Shown here in pieces: positions 1-13,000 of a stretch of 64,000 bases of DNA (position 1 is its first letter; every line of letters starts with the position of its first letter). The notes beneath the pieces were generated by a model. The model made no database searches. It saw nothing but the letters and a program-made list of their open reading frames with translations, and was not told the origin of the DNA. Made by a program: the position numbers and the translations under genes. The stretch is from Hyalella azteca. Its lineage: Eukaryota > Arthropoda > Malacostraca > Amphipoda > Hyalellidae. Where the stretch lies: NCBI RefSeq assembly GCF_000764305.2, contig NW_025932756.1, positions 372,001 through 436,000 on the forward strand, given 5' to 3'.

Positions 1-178
1 AGCGACAATTGTTTGTTGTAGCGCAGCGGCGTTCACATCAGAAACCAAGGCTTCAGCGATAATTGTTTGTTGTAGAGCAGCGGCGTTCACACCAGAAACC
101 AAGGCTTCAGCGACAATTGTTTGTTGTAGCGCAGCGGCGTTCACATCAGAAACCAAGGCTTCAGCGATAATTGTTTGT
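1..178. repeat. 54-bp tandem repeat, 3.3 copies, open on both strands
   Basis: Units start at 1, 55, 109 and 163 and differ at only a few bases. Because 54 is a multiple of three, frames stay open across the array. The minus strand reads an 18-residue repeat built around VNAAALQQTI(V/I)AEAL from 177 to the window edge, bounded upstream by a stop at 178-180. The plus strand is open from 2 to about 199 and reads AAAFT(S/P)ETKAS. The minus-strand peptide looks more protein-like (amphipathic, Ala/Gln/Leu-rich). It may be the end of a coding exon continuing to the left, or a plain minisatellite. Not recognised as a known family. Confidence 0.75.
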
Positions 179-1059
179 TATGACGCAGTCCAAGTTTTCT
201 GATCGAAGTTCTGATGCGTTGTTCAGAACTTTTGCCTCCTTCTTGACTCCAGCGCGAAATTCCGTTGAATCAATCACTTCTGTGATTCTTTGCTATAGTA
301 TTTTGTTTTCAAACTCTTCACATCACAAGGATTTACCAATGTTAAATCTTTGTTATACTCTGCCGTGCGTTATCGATTAACATTCTTTTATTTTAGAAAA
401 TTTTTAGAAAATAAGAATAGTTGTCAGGATATCCGCTCTTGAACATCGTATTTCAATATATCAGAGTGAATTGCCATTCACAATAAATAGAGCTTAAATT
501 CATCCATGATTTAGTATGCAGTGTCATTTTACGATCAAATGAGGCAACAATGGTAAGCCTCAAATTAAATGAAAATCACCTCTGGTTAATTAATATTGTT
601 AGGTGAACAAGTTCCCTGAATTAAATCGTACAAATCGAGACTCAATATTCAAAATTCCATATCGAGTGAGTCGGCTTATTTGCTGTATGACGTAAATGAC
701 TTCATCTTGAGCTCAATATTTTTTGCAGTGCTATTTAATCAAATGTAACGATACAAAAATACAATAAGAAAGTGCCAGTTATGAATATAATCAAGAGTCA
801 AAAAAATTTTGAAGCGCATGAATAAAAATCGTAAAACCACTCAACCAAAAAATATGAAAGTTAATAATTAACATATAATACAACTTAACCATTTTAGTTG
901 TTGAACTGTTCGCAGACAAAATGAGCTAAAAGTGAAAATTTTCTCATATCAGTGGAAATGTCCGCATTTATCATAGATGCTTATTTCAAGAGTTTCTTCA
1001 TCGTCTAGACCCCGATAGTTCCCCATCAATCCCCCACACCCCAAATCACGGGGAGGTTC

Positions 1060-1330
1060 CCCCGGTTTTCTCATCACGATCCCCTTAAGCAATTTAGGAC
1101 CAGAGCGCTCCCTCCCTCCCACTCTATCCCTGCACCCTCCCCCCGAGCTCCGCTCTATCCCTGACATCCTACCCCCGAGCCCCGCTCTATCCCTGACACC
1201 CTCCCCCCGAGCCCCGCTCTATCCCTGCACCCTCTCCCCGAGCCCCGCTCAATTTCCTCACCCTCTCCTCCCCTCCTCGCTTTATTCCCTCGCCCTCCCC
1301 CAAGCCTCGCTCTATTGCCTCGACCAATAT
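1060..1330. repeat. C-rich degenerate tandem repeat
   Basis: Strongly strand-asymmetric C-rich DNA with diverged units of about 30 bp built on ctctatccctgacaccctcc and gagccccgctctat. Open frames on the minus strand (Gly/Arg-rich) are by-products of the composition and are not called as genes. Confidence 0.7.
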
Positions 1331-1412
1331 TCATCATGATATTACTATTCACTTCCTCACTTTATTTCCCGTCCTTCTACTCCTCCACTCACACGATGGC
1401 CGATGCCAGCTA

Positions 1413-1532
1413 CAGGTGCAGCGTTGCAGTGCAGGTGCAGCGCTGCAGTGCAGGTGCAGCGCTGCAGTGCAGGTGAAGCTCTACAGTGCAGGTGCAGTGC
1501 TGCAGTGCAGGTGCAGCTGTACCCTGCAGGTG
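1413..1532. repeat. 19-bp minisatellite, about 6 copies
   Basis: Tandem units of caggtgcagcgctgcagtg, the first ones nearly identical and the last ones diverged. The PstI-like ctgcag core recurs in most units. Confidence 0.85.
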
Positions 1533-4056
1533 CTTTTCGTACGCTGCTATGAGAACAATCAAGTTTCTCAGCGTCCTCGTTGCATTATCATTTCGATCTC
1601 ATCACGAAAATAGTATATAACAATTCATGCCTACTTGTACATTGAAATGTACTGCTGAATACTAGGTACGGCCATAATTAACTATAGTATTACGATGGAA
1701 TCACTGCCGATATAAAAACTATGGCATAGACCAGCCTCTAACCCCCGAAATTTACTATCGCATACCCAGGGTCGGGGTTCACGCCGCCACCCCGTTGATG
1801 TGCAGCTGCCCTCTGAGGGGTTAGCGTTTTTGTGCCCCGTTAAGAGGGGAAGCTTTTAGCCTCAGCGGGGACTGGGGTTTATGATGAACGAGTGCAGCTT
1901 CCTTTGTACACTTCCCATAAAATTGCTGCCATCAACGAACTCAATTTGTTGCCTTACTGCGAGCAAACGGCGTCACTGAGCCTGCGAATAATTTTTCTCG
2001 TTTTAAAATATTAACCCATCGGCTATCACGGAAAAACTTTAGATTGTGCGTTTCGGAGCCGCCGATAATTTCCTAACGAAGCACAATTTCTGTCCCGTAA
2101 TGTGGAATAGAAACAGTTAAACATTAAGGCGCGACTGTTTTGATGCCCATAGACCGAATTAATAACTGAAAAATATTACAATTTTTCGACAGAATAAAAG
2201 TGACATTTCATTGACCGATGGTTGGCAGTTACATGTTATTTCCCATTAAATCGATAGGATTTATATATATGTCCATTGTTCACCGTATGGCCTTTAATAT
2301 ATTACCTCATTAATGTCAGCCTTGTTGAAAACACAAATATTCTGGGAAATATTGGAACATCCAACCGCTGCATCTTCCTAATCAAAGTTTTAATATCCTT
2401 TTGTTATTATTTAAGAAATATATAATACCCACTGTAAAAAAATAAGGCCCATTAATTCCTAAGAATAACTATCGGATTTCCGTTAAACATTTAGAACCTC
2501 TTACGGGTTTCTGAACTCTAATTATATCGATGTTTTGACAATGATCTTCAGTAATGTTCGACTGTTTAAAAGCCAACGTCAATTCAGACAAAGCAAACTA
2601 AATAAAATTATGCGACTCTCCTGAAAATCTTTCATTGAGAGCAAAAATGAAAAAAATGAGGACAAGACTTTAATACAATTAATTAATGAATGGAACCTCA
2701 CTTATCGGGCGTATTATATCTATAATTTATTACCTTTTCAACTGCTTATCGTAATAAGAGTACAAAATCGATAAAAAATGTATTACCTAATATTCTCCGA
2801 CGTAAGAACTTGCGGGGAAGCTTTTACATCTCTCAACTATAATTTATATTTAAAAACCTTTACGGCAGTGAATTGCGAACATGTTATTTGAAGGCATTAA
2901 ATAACGAATTCAATACGCCTCATTCAATTTTGGTGGGTGTCGGCAGCGAAAGCTGGCTTATAATAATCTATTAACTCAAATATATCGCTTATAAATCCAA
3001 TTTCAATCAATTAGTAGCAATTGATGACGGGACTTGCAATTATCCGGCATTGTTCCAGTAGCTTACCTTCATATATAGGCGATCATGCCAGAAGAGAGGG
3101 ATTCCGAATCCTCCATAGCAAGTAATCCTTCAATATATTTGGCTAAATTAATAGAATGCAGTAGCATGATCAATATATATAAAAATTTACTTAGAATATC
3201 CATGAAACATAACATGAACATAAAATCTATGAAGAAAAATTCCTGAATTTATGTTTAAAAACTTCTTCTCTCGCAGCCAATTTTCAAGTCTCATCGCACT
3301 AATTCTGAAAACAATACAAGAAAACATGAACCAAATTCAACTTTCATCGCATTATTTCTTTGACATCGTATTTATAGGAAAAGTAAATATAGTCCTCATC
3401 AGCCGACTCTTGGGCAACATATGAGCTTTTGAGAATATTATTTAGTTACAATTTACAATATTCGTACAACTGAACGAGATGAAGAAACACATTTTAGAAA
3501 CAAAATTTTATTAAAACAGAATATTTCCGATCAAATGTTCTTCTAATCAGCATTGTCGCCAAGATTAATTCTGTGCTTTTTATAAAATTTCTCGGTAAAA
3601 GTAAAAACTTGGTCGTAATTCAAAAATTTTCTGGAGAAAAAGCGATTATTAATTGAATTATGCGCAGCGAATGTTTTAAGATCATCAGCGTTCAATGGAA
3701 CATCAACAGACGCGTCTGGAACGTTCATAATTAATTCTCTTGGACCGCGTGCATGCAAATCTTTATATCGGGATTTCTTTCGCTTGCTATTTAAGACATT
3801 GAATAATCTCTGTTGTAAGTCATTTCCGCATGATAATATTAAATAATTGATGTAGAAAGGTAATACAGTACCAACAGTTTCTAAAATGAAGTTTATATCA
3901 AAATATTAGCCAGACAAAAATTATCGATTTTATTATAAATATTATCCTACTGCTAATTGAGTCGTGAATTTCGTCCATTGGTTATAAATTATCGATAAAA
4001 ATTGAAAAGTCAGTAGATGAGCAGTTGCACTGTCCTAAAAGGGACACACAGAGGAA

Positions 4057-4165
4057 TTTTATTATTATTATTATTTATTAATTATTAATAATAATAATTA
4101 TTATTATTATTTATTAATTAAAAATAATAATAATAATAATAATTATTATTATTATTATTATTGTT
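4057..4165. repeat. (ATT)n/(AAT)n microsatellite
   Basis: Alternating blocks of tta/att and aat/ata trinucleotides joined by ttaatt. The arrangement is self-complementary, so it could fold back on itself. Confidence 0.85.
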
Positions 4166-4608
4166 ATCTCTGATCAGCGGCCTCCGAACAGCGACCTTAT
4201 CTCATATTACCCATAGGACGCCTGCAAGTCACCGATGTTTAAGTGATGGCTCTGTACGTTCATTAGACACATGAGTTGAAGACACGGGACGCCTGTCGGA
4301 GACCACCACTGCCGTGCTTCGAATGGACTATCATGATCCCTTCCCTCAAGAACGTAGCCAAAATAATTCTTGACTGTAACATTTTTAGCCGCACGCCACC
4401 AGACAGATCACATCCAGTAAATTAGATCAATCAGACCACCAGGAAGTAGCCTGACTTAGAATGACCCAGCATCGTCTGCCAATACGCAAAAAAATTTTGC
4501 ACCACCCGGACAGAGCGCGCCGGAACCTTGCAGTGATTGTGATGCCCGCCACCGACCCGTCCGTGTCTGTCCCGTGTGTCGAATCAGCCTACGGTCGACC
4601 GGCCAGAG

Positions 4609-4645
4609 GCCGTCAGTAACCAGTCATGGGCTGGTTACTGACGGC
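4609..4645. other. Perfect 15-bp hairpin
   Basis: Arms gccgtcagtaaccag (4609-4623) and ctggttactgacggc (4631-4645) are exact reverse complements around the 7-nt loop tcatggg. The surrounding 4480-4660 stretch is locally GC-richer than its flanks and may belong to an unrecognised mobile element. Confidence 0.8.
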
Positions 4646-6414
4646 AGGCTTAATTGGCGGTTGATTGGTGGGCATCCGGAAATATGCTAAGCGTTCCATT
4701 CAGGGCTGATTGGTGTACAAAATTAGGGATGTACGGCTGCTCTCCCGAAGACACACGTCATGCATGTTATGTTTATAAGTCATGCATGATATGTTATATT
4801 TATGTTAGCCTGACACGTCATTTCGCGTGTTGTTGTTGTTGCTGTAAGGCCTTAATGGAATAATTTCACGCTAATTACATTTGAGGAATTTAGTGACCCA
4901 AATCAATTAGGAGGCGTCTGTTTTGGCGTGAAATTTCTCAGTAACCGGAAAATTCTTTCACGCCGCGTAGAATTAAATAGTGGACAATAGAATGGAATTT
5001 AGCGATCGAATTATTCAAAAAGCTGTTACGGAAGGCTAATAATTATATATATATTATTTAATGTAAATTAGATATTTTCCTTTTTTATGGAAATTAAAAA
5101 AAATGCCTATGGTGACTTTCATTAGCAGCCCCATATAAAAGAAAACCTGTGATCGGCAGCCAGCCACACATTCAGTGCTGAGCAACTGTTCCCTTTTCTC
5201 CTAAAATTTTCAGTAGGGTAGCCGGTAAATGGCAGGAGCGGAGGTTTGCTGTCGAGAAAGTTAGTTATTTTAATGGCCACCAACTAAGCAAGGACCAAAG
5301 TTTGCATTTGATGAAGTTTTGATGATTAGGAATAATTTATCTGAGGCTCATTAGCTTCAGGAACTCTACTAGGCTCTGTTATTTTAAACTATTTCTGATC
5401 GCTTCAACATAAGCCTGGTGATTAGCCCTGTGAGAACTGATACCAACTTTAACAACATAAATCATATTTAACAAGATATCATGTAACTGGGAAATAAATT
5501 TCGTGTTTCAAAATATTTACCTAATATGCTGAGCATGTTTTTGTAAAAATTTCGAGTAAAAATTTTCTCGTGTAGCCACTCAAAATAATCTAATTTATAA
5601 TAGTGTTAAAATTATTTTCCTAACAGGCAATGCCGTTTATTATTTCAACTTTCAACTTTCGGTCATGTTTTTATCTGAGCTTCTATTTTACCGGAATTTC
5701 CACTAATTCAAAACTTCAGAAAATGAATTTTTCAAATAAATAGATATTCATGTCACACTCAACGAACTGAATTTGCATAATCGAGTCTGAGTGAGAAATG
5801 CAAGGGAATGTTGTGGGTCAGAATGTGGTGGCATATCAAAGGCGGAGCGACGATAAGCAAAACAGGCCGAGCTAATATGCGCGGCCTGCACAAATGCTTG
5901 ACGTTTGCTTAGATAACAGCGCAGGCAGCTCGCGAGGCTGCGGCCGACGCTGTCTGTGATGCCGAGACCACCGAGGTGTGTCACTGGGGTTCGGGGACTG
6001 TACTCAGTGAAATAAGCGAGATTTGTCCCAATCGCGATGCACTTTGCCCTGCTATGAGTCATCATTTAACATTTGTCCCAATAGCGATAGATTTTTTGAG
6101 AGGGATTAAGGCGATTGAATGTCGTTGAGCTCTCTGAGCTACAGTCCCTTCCTTGTTGTTTGTTAATCATAAAATGGTTAAATAGCGAAAAATTTTTGTG
6201 TCATCGACAGCCCATGAAAATTTTAATACCCAAATTTATTTACACAGTAAAAGTTTCGAATTTTGTTCGTAACAAAGTTCGTATAACGTGAAACATATTT
6301 AAAGGCTTTAACATAGTTTATAAATGGAACGACACAAGCTGAAGTCGCTGCGATCTGCCGCTGTCGTCGATTTGCATAATCGTCGGCAGCTTCAACGGTG
6401 ATTAACAGGGTTGG

Positions 6415-6990
6415 AGGAGGGTGATTTGGAGGAGGGTGATCACGATGGTGGTGGATGAGAGAGAATATTATTTTGGTGACTGATTAATGTGGTGGGGGAT
6501 TATGGCAGTGATCATCTTGGTGGAGGGTATGATTGATTAAATGTATATGGTTGCGTTAACAGTGATTATTGTAGTGACAGGGATTTGTTTGGTTAAGGAT
6601 TCTGGCAGTGATCATCTTTGCGGCAACAAGGATTGGTTATTATTGAGTAGATACAACTGATTATTGGAGTGACTGTGATTCATGTGGTGGGGATTACGAC
6701 TATGAGGCTAGGATTGCAGACTATTCCGTACGATTGGGCTTTTTGTAGCAACTGAGATAAACGTGCACGGTAGATTATGGTAGCGATCATCGTAGCGTAT
6801 AGATGAGAGGACTAAATGATTTTCGATGATTATAACATGATTGATGATGTCGTGGTGACAGCATGGTTAGTATTGTGATGTTGATTGCAGTACAGGATGG
6901 TTAGTGTATGATAGTTAAGAATCATTATGGCAGAGGAGGGCGAGAATAATCGTGATCCCGGTGATGATATTAGCAACATATATCAGTGAT
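6415..6990. repeat. Degenerate GAT/GTG-rich repeat stretch
   Basis: Loose repeats of motifs such as gattatggcagtgatcatc and gtggtggat with variable spacing. They end just before the first recognisable Neto exon. No clear period was found by eye. Confidence 0.5.
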
Positions 6991-7023
6991 GATACTGACT
7001 GTCCGTACTTCTTTGTCTTGCAG

Positions 7024-7068
7024 TGCTGCTGATGTTGTTGGTGTCGTCCATCTGCCCTGCGGTGAACG
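7024..7068 (+). CDS. Neto: Neto exon: signal peptide
   Basis: Begins after the pyrimidine-rich acceptor cttctttgtcttgcag and ends at AACG|gtgagc. It needs one upstream base to complete its first codon, so a preceding exon should supply the ATG. An internal ATG at 7032 exists but would leave a signal peptide with no basic N-region. A stop lies upstream in the genomic frame, which also argues for splicing. Confidence 0.65.
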
Positions 7069-10000
7069 GTGAGCAATTCGTATGTTATAATTTATTGTAT
7101 GTATTCATTTGTATATAAAGTTTATTCATCCAAACATCAGCTATAATTAAACTAGTATTTTTAGCGTAAATTGTTGAGCTTAGAAATTTATAGGATATAC
7201 AGTATATTGAAATACCAAGTTTATGCTACACGAAATAATACATTTGAATTGTTTGTCGTTTGTGAGTGAAGGTTTATATATTTTAGGAGTTTGCACGCTC
7301 CTGTCATTTAGGAAATGAAATGATTGTACACTAACAGAAAAACTGCTTATCACGCATTTAAGTATAAAAAAAATGGTAATAAGTAGTATAATGAAATAGG
7401 CAGTATTTGAATGCTCGTGTAAACAGATGAGATATTTATTTTTAAGTATTAAAAATAATTGATAGTAAGAGTTCTTCATAATTATTTACGCAAATCGAGA
7501 TTGTTCCTCGTTTCTCGGTGTGCATTTCTACCTTAATTGGTAGATAATAATATTATAGGTATAATAATTTAATCGCTATATACCCTTCCATGTGCCCATC
7601 TTTATCCCCCCTTCCTTCCTCCACTCTGTCCCTTCTTCCTCTTCATCCCCTCTTCTTCCTACACCCTCTCCCCCTCCTCCTCCTCATCGTGCCTCCTTCC
7701 TTAACCCTCTCCCCTTCCTCCTCTTCTTCCTCCTCTTCTTCCTCCTCTTCATCCCCCTGTTCTTCCTCAACCCTCCCCCTCCCCCTCACTCGATGGGGTG
7801 GCGTCGCTTCCGTTTCGTCTGAGTTCGTCCGAGCGGAACAAGAGAAGCAAGACGTGCTAGACGCGATACTCGGCGAGACTGGCAACCCCACGCGATACTG
7901 GCAACCCCACGCGATACTGGCAACCCCACGCGATACTGGCAACCCCACGCGATAATGGCAACCCCAAGCGATACTGGCAACCCCACGCGATACTGGCAAC
8001 CCCACGCGATACTGGCAACCCCACGCGATACTGGCAACCCCACGCGATACTGGCAACCCCACGCGATACTGGCAACCCCACGCGATACTGGCAACCCGAC
8101 GCTATATTGGCAACCCCACGCGATACTGGCAACCCGACGCTATATTGGCAACCCCACGCGATACTGGCCACCCCACGCGATACTGGCAGCCCGACGCGAT
8201 ACTGGCAACCCCACGGGATACTGGCAACCCCACGCGATACTGGCAACATGATGCTATACTGGCAAGCCCACGCGATACTGGCAACCCCACGCGATACTGG
8301 TAACTCGACGCGATACTGGCAACCTGACGCGATACTGGCAACCTGACGCGATACTGTCAACCCCACGCGATATACGTGGCATATCCACGCGATACTGGCA
8401 ATCCAACGCAATACTGGCAACCCGATGCGATACTGGCAACTTCACGGCGATACTGGCAACCCTACGCGAACAGGGAGCATGACGTGATAATCGGCTCTTT
8501 TAGCAACTCGTCGCTATACTCGGCAATACTGTCAACGCGTTACGATATTGTCGCTACTGGCAACACTCTGTTACACATGTATTGTGTTACAGCCAATATA
8601 ATTCGAAAATTGGTTATACCATCTAAATGATGCAATAATTCATGATATTGTCAACACAATACTATCCACTAAACTGGCAACAAGAGGCAACACAAGGCGA
8701 AGTTAACATCAAGGCGCCATATTGGTTGATACAGGCAACAGGATGCGATACTCGACACACGATAGCTACTATTATTAGCAGCTGTCAACATTATGGCGAT
8801 GCCTGCAAAATGACACTATACTTGCCTATATTGTGAACAGTTACAATAATAGACAACACTTGTAATACAATACAGAACCATGCAATATTGGTGTCCCAAT
8901 TTTATACGAACTGAACTGCAACAAATCGCCGAAATATTTAAATCAATGTCCAAGCAACAATAAGATGATCTAGATGCGACATAATAGTTTGGAATTATTT
9001 AAGAATTCAGCACGCATTATTTAAACACTGAAAATACCTTATTTTCTGCCAATATTTCCAAAGTACTTACAGAGCTAACAAAACCTTATCGGTATCAGGG
9101 CCTTTTGATTTGCCTAGTGGAGTTCAGAGCACAGACACGCAGGCAGTCTGCGGCCACAAGCTTTAATTGCCGGCGCAGAAGTTCTCTCTTATTTTGCTCA
9201 TAACGGCGCCAATCGTCCAGCTCACTTGGCTCGCTCTTATCTTTAAGCCTCAACTCTTCTAATAAGTTCAAAGAAGGCTATAGAAGTCCGCTCGATTGCC
9301 GTCCACAATCGAACCTTCGCTTTTTACTTTCTCGTGGGCAAGGCTGCCAGAAGCGCTTCAGGAAATCATAAAATGTGGGCTCAGTGCCATCGAAATATAT
9401 TGAGAAAAAGTTGATAATTCTATTCTCAAATCAATCAAAAAATAACTTTTGATAACATTTCAATATTGTTAATTACTTGCTCGTATCCATGGGAATCATA
9501 CCAAATAATTTAATTAGTGCTCAATGTTATATTAGTTACTTTGACACGTACGTCATTCATATAATTAATATTTACCTAGTCATTAATTCACACCACGAAT
9601 AACTTCCCAATCCCAAGTAAAAATTATGATGGAGAAACTTAATAGTTATTTTTTTCACTTAATGATCTGTTAATGAGGCCCTTCAAGTTTCTTCACCCTT
9701 AATATGGTGTCCAATATGAGTGGTAATAATAATATGATAGCAGATATCTTAATTTGCAAATATATGTAAGATATCTCTTTAGATAGCAGATATCTTAATA
9801 TGGTAGCGAATATCCATATATATACGAAGCCGTGTAGAAAATAATATGCTTCTTCACACCATCACACAGGTCAGTATGATGACTCTTACCTGGACCGGCC
9901 GCTCACCCTCGAGGAGCGATGTCGCTCTTTCTCTGAAGCTAATAAAGACTCGCAGGAATTCTACAGTCCAATGTACCCCAGCAAGTACCCCAACAACACC

Positions 10001-13000
10001 GACTGTACCCTCAACATTGAAGGTACGCCCTCTACCGTAGCGAATGTTATCCCGCGGAGGGATACATATTTCCAAAGTACCTACTGAGCAGACAAAACAT
10101 TGTCGGTAATAGGACAGTTCATGGTGGGGTATGTAGAGGAATACATGGACATTGGTATGGAGGTGAAGATGGAGTTGTTCATGATGGGGCCCATGGAGGG
10201 GTACGTGGAGGGGTGCATGGAGGGGCGCATGGAGTGGTACATGAAGGAACCCAAGGAGAAGTACGTAGAGAGGTGCATGGAGAGATACATGGAGGGGTAT
10301 ATGAACGGGTACACGGAGGTTTAGGGGTGAACCACCCCGTGGGTTGGTGTTATGTAAGAGGTGTGCACCAAACTACATGAGCACCATAACTTATTACTCG
10401 ATATGTTGCACAAGAGACCCAAATCTTCCATGCCCGTCATATTTATAAAAAATGAACTTGACTGAAATGTATACATATTCTGGTTTACCTTATATGTAGA
10501 TTTCCTTGGTATTAAGTAAGTAGCAGTAGAGATATAGAATTGCTTTTTATGTATATGATGCTCCGAATGCAAGAGGAGAGGCTAATATATTCCTCCCCAG
10601 ACGTAGTTAATATTGCAAATGACGATATTTTCCAGATCTGTGACAAACACACTCAGAACTATATATACATATCGTATACAAAGTTATAATATATTTCTTT
10701 TCTGTCCGTACATTTTCTCGTCTAGGATATTTCCGACTTCTGTGATTCAATTTTTTTTATTATCCCACGCAGCGGAATTTGGCTACATAATACGAGTAGA
10801 TTTCCGCGACCATTTCGAGATCGAGCCTTCCGAGAACTGCGAGAACGACTTTCTGGAGATCAGAGACGGACAGCACGGCTACTCTGACCTCGTGGGGCGC
10901 TACTGCGGCTCTGACTTCCCGCCCATCATAACTTCCCAGGACCGGCATCTGTGGCTCCGGTTCCGCTCCGACGAGAGCCTCGAGTACAAAGGCTTCCGAG
11001 CTGTCTATGAATTCATCATGCAAGGTTAGATATAACTTAGTTTAAAGTTCGAAATTAATAACATGAACAATAAATAAGATGTAGAAGATTCTGAATAATC
11101 TATTCGAAAATAAATTAAAAGGAATGGCATGTATGACACCAGCCGCATGAAGAACGTGTCCCAGTAATCGTTCGTATTCGTATGCGGAGAAATGACAGCC
11201 CTATTAATGCATCAAGCATCATGGGAACCCAAACTCTGGCAAATGACACCACGACATTATTGCAAAGATAACTTGACATTATTCTAAAGATAACGCGACA
11301 CCTTTCTAACACGAGATGCACGAGTCCAGATCATCAGTACCGTATACAATTAACCAGATTTTTAAAGGTTGTAGATAATGGAAGAAATTTTGGTTTCACG
11401 AAACCGACCATTTCGGAGGAGTCAGTCAACAGGATCTCGGTGTGCTCAAAAACGTAAAAAATCTTAGCTTTCCATTTTGTGCGGTACACGGGCTTAACCT
11501 GACATGTACAACATTCCATAGAATCAATAATTTGGCAGAAGCCACTCCTGAAGCATTAACTCGTCCCAGCTGCATTTTGACTAAATTGTATAGACGGGAG
11601 TTGGCCTGAAGATGCTAAATGATTAGCAAGACAAGTCGAATATTTTATATGGTTAATCGTCCGTCCTCTTAGGACCGAGGATTAGGCTCTGATTATGCTT
11701 GAGGCCCGAGGATAGTAGACATTGTTAGACATCTACAAATTTTGGACTACAAAGATGCAAATTAGGCATACTTATAATGATACATGAGTAAGCGAAATGG
11801 TTCTTTCCAAAATATATGAGATATTAATTGCTAAACAAAATTGATTAATCGTCTAATTTATCTGTTACCTAGAAAAGGAGTTTTTTTTTTCTTCAAACAG
11901 TAAAAAATATTACAAGGTAAAACTAATAACAATGGCAAGGAATTGGTTCACATTACGGAAAAAATCCGGTCTCCGAGAGGGCATAAAATAACTAAAAATT
12001 ATGTCGCTGGAAACGTACAAATTTATTAGGATTTGGTGCCATTGAAGCACTCTTCAATAATATTTTATTTATATTCTAAACGTATCTAAATCATTTAATT
12101 TTTCAGAAATGGGTAGACCGGAAATCCCGCCTTGCAGTTTCGAGACCGGGGGCGTGGCTGGCGTGATTTCCAATGCAGAAATTCCTCAGTTTCGTTTCAA
12201 TTATTCCTACACATACCGCATGCCTATAGACTGCACCTGGACCATCCGCGTGCAAGAGGGACACATGGTGAGTACTGTGCAGTACATTACTGGAATATCT
12301 GAATTGTATATAATAAATAAGAGCTTACCGTACGATTTTGTATTAAAAACCCTATTTAATTACCTCAATTAAAGTTGCTGGTTAAAAATCACGCGAAATT
12401 AAGATTTTTTAAATAAAAAATGCTTCGTGCGCAGCTTGAATCGGCAAAGTTTAAAATAAAATTATCCTTGTTAATGTATCACGTAATTATTCCGTATCCA
12501 TAATTTCTGCGTTTCAGATTTACTTATTTTTCGAGGAGTTTGAGTTGCATCAGCCGAACGAGTGCGATGTGAATTTCGTGGATCTTTTCGGAGAAGCTCG
12601 AGATCTGCGATCGCGGTTGAAGCATTTCTGCGGATCCGTGGCAGACTCTGTGGTGACGACCACAAATGTGATGCACGTTCGCTTCTTCGCCGTGGGACAA
12701 GCAAGACACTCCAAGTTCAAGGCTTGGTTCACTTCCTTCAGGGAGAGAATCGTGGAAGGAGGTGCGTGGTGTGGACTGCTGGCAGGGCGAGAATTGTAGG
12801 AAGATTAGTGATATTTGTTTGAGACAAGTAGAGACAACGGAGTAACTATACTCATGGTTTATTTCTAGTTAAGAATGACTCAATATAACTGCATAAACAT
12901 TATAGGCGCTTGAATATCCAATGAATGAGTTATCTCCACAATTGTATTAATTTTCTGGCATTTATTTATGTCAAATGGATATATTTTAGTCTCTGCAAAG

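Larger units (their letters stand above)
179..7023. other. Gene-free repeat-bearing intergenic stretch
   Basis: I find no convincing exon here. It is AT-rich DNA with local simple repeats, described separately: a C-rich block at 1060-1330, a 19-bp array at 1413-1532, an ATT/AAT tract near 4057-4165, a hairpin at 4609-4645 and a GAT/GTG-rich stretch at 6415-6990. A missing first exon or promoter of the plus-strand Neto gene may lie within it, but I could not identify one. Confidence 0.6.

Noticed and set aside
949..1352. Gly/Arg-rich minus-strand frames
   Set aside because: They lie in a C-rich low-complexity block; the residues simply reflect base composition.
5748..6065. 105-residue minus-strand frame
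   Set aside because: No domain, signal peptide or splice context, and composition is like its flanks; kept out for lack of support.
7643..8445. Long open frames with 19-residue repeats on both strands
   Set aside because: They follow from a 19-bp tandem repeat whose frames close only by chance; there is no start context, no domain, and the array sits in a Neto intron.
7860..8470. CRISPR-like array appearance
   Set aside because: Units are contiguous with no unique spacers and the DNA is eukaryotic; it is a minisatellite.
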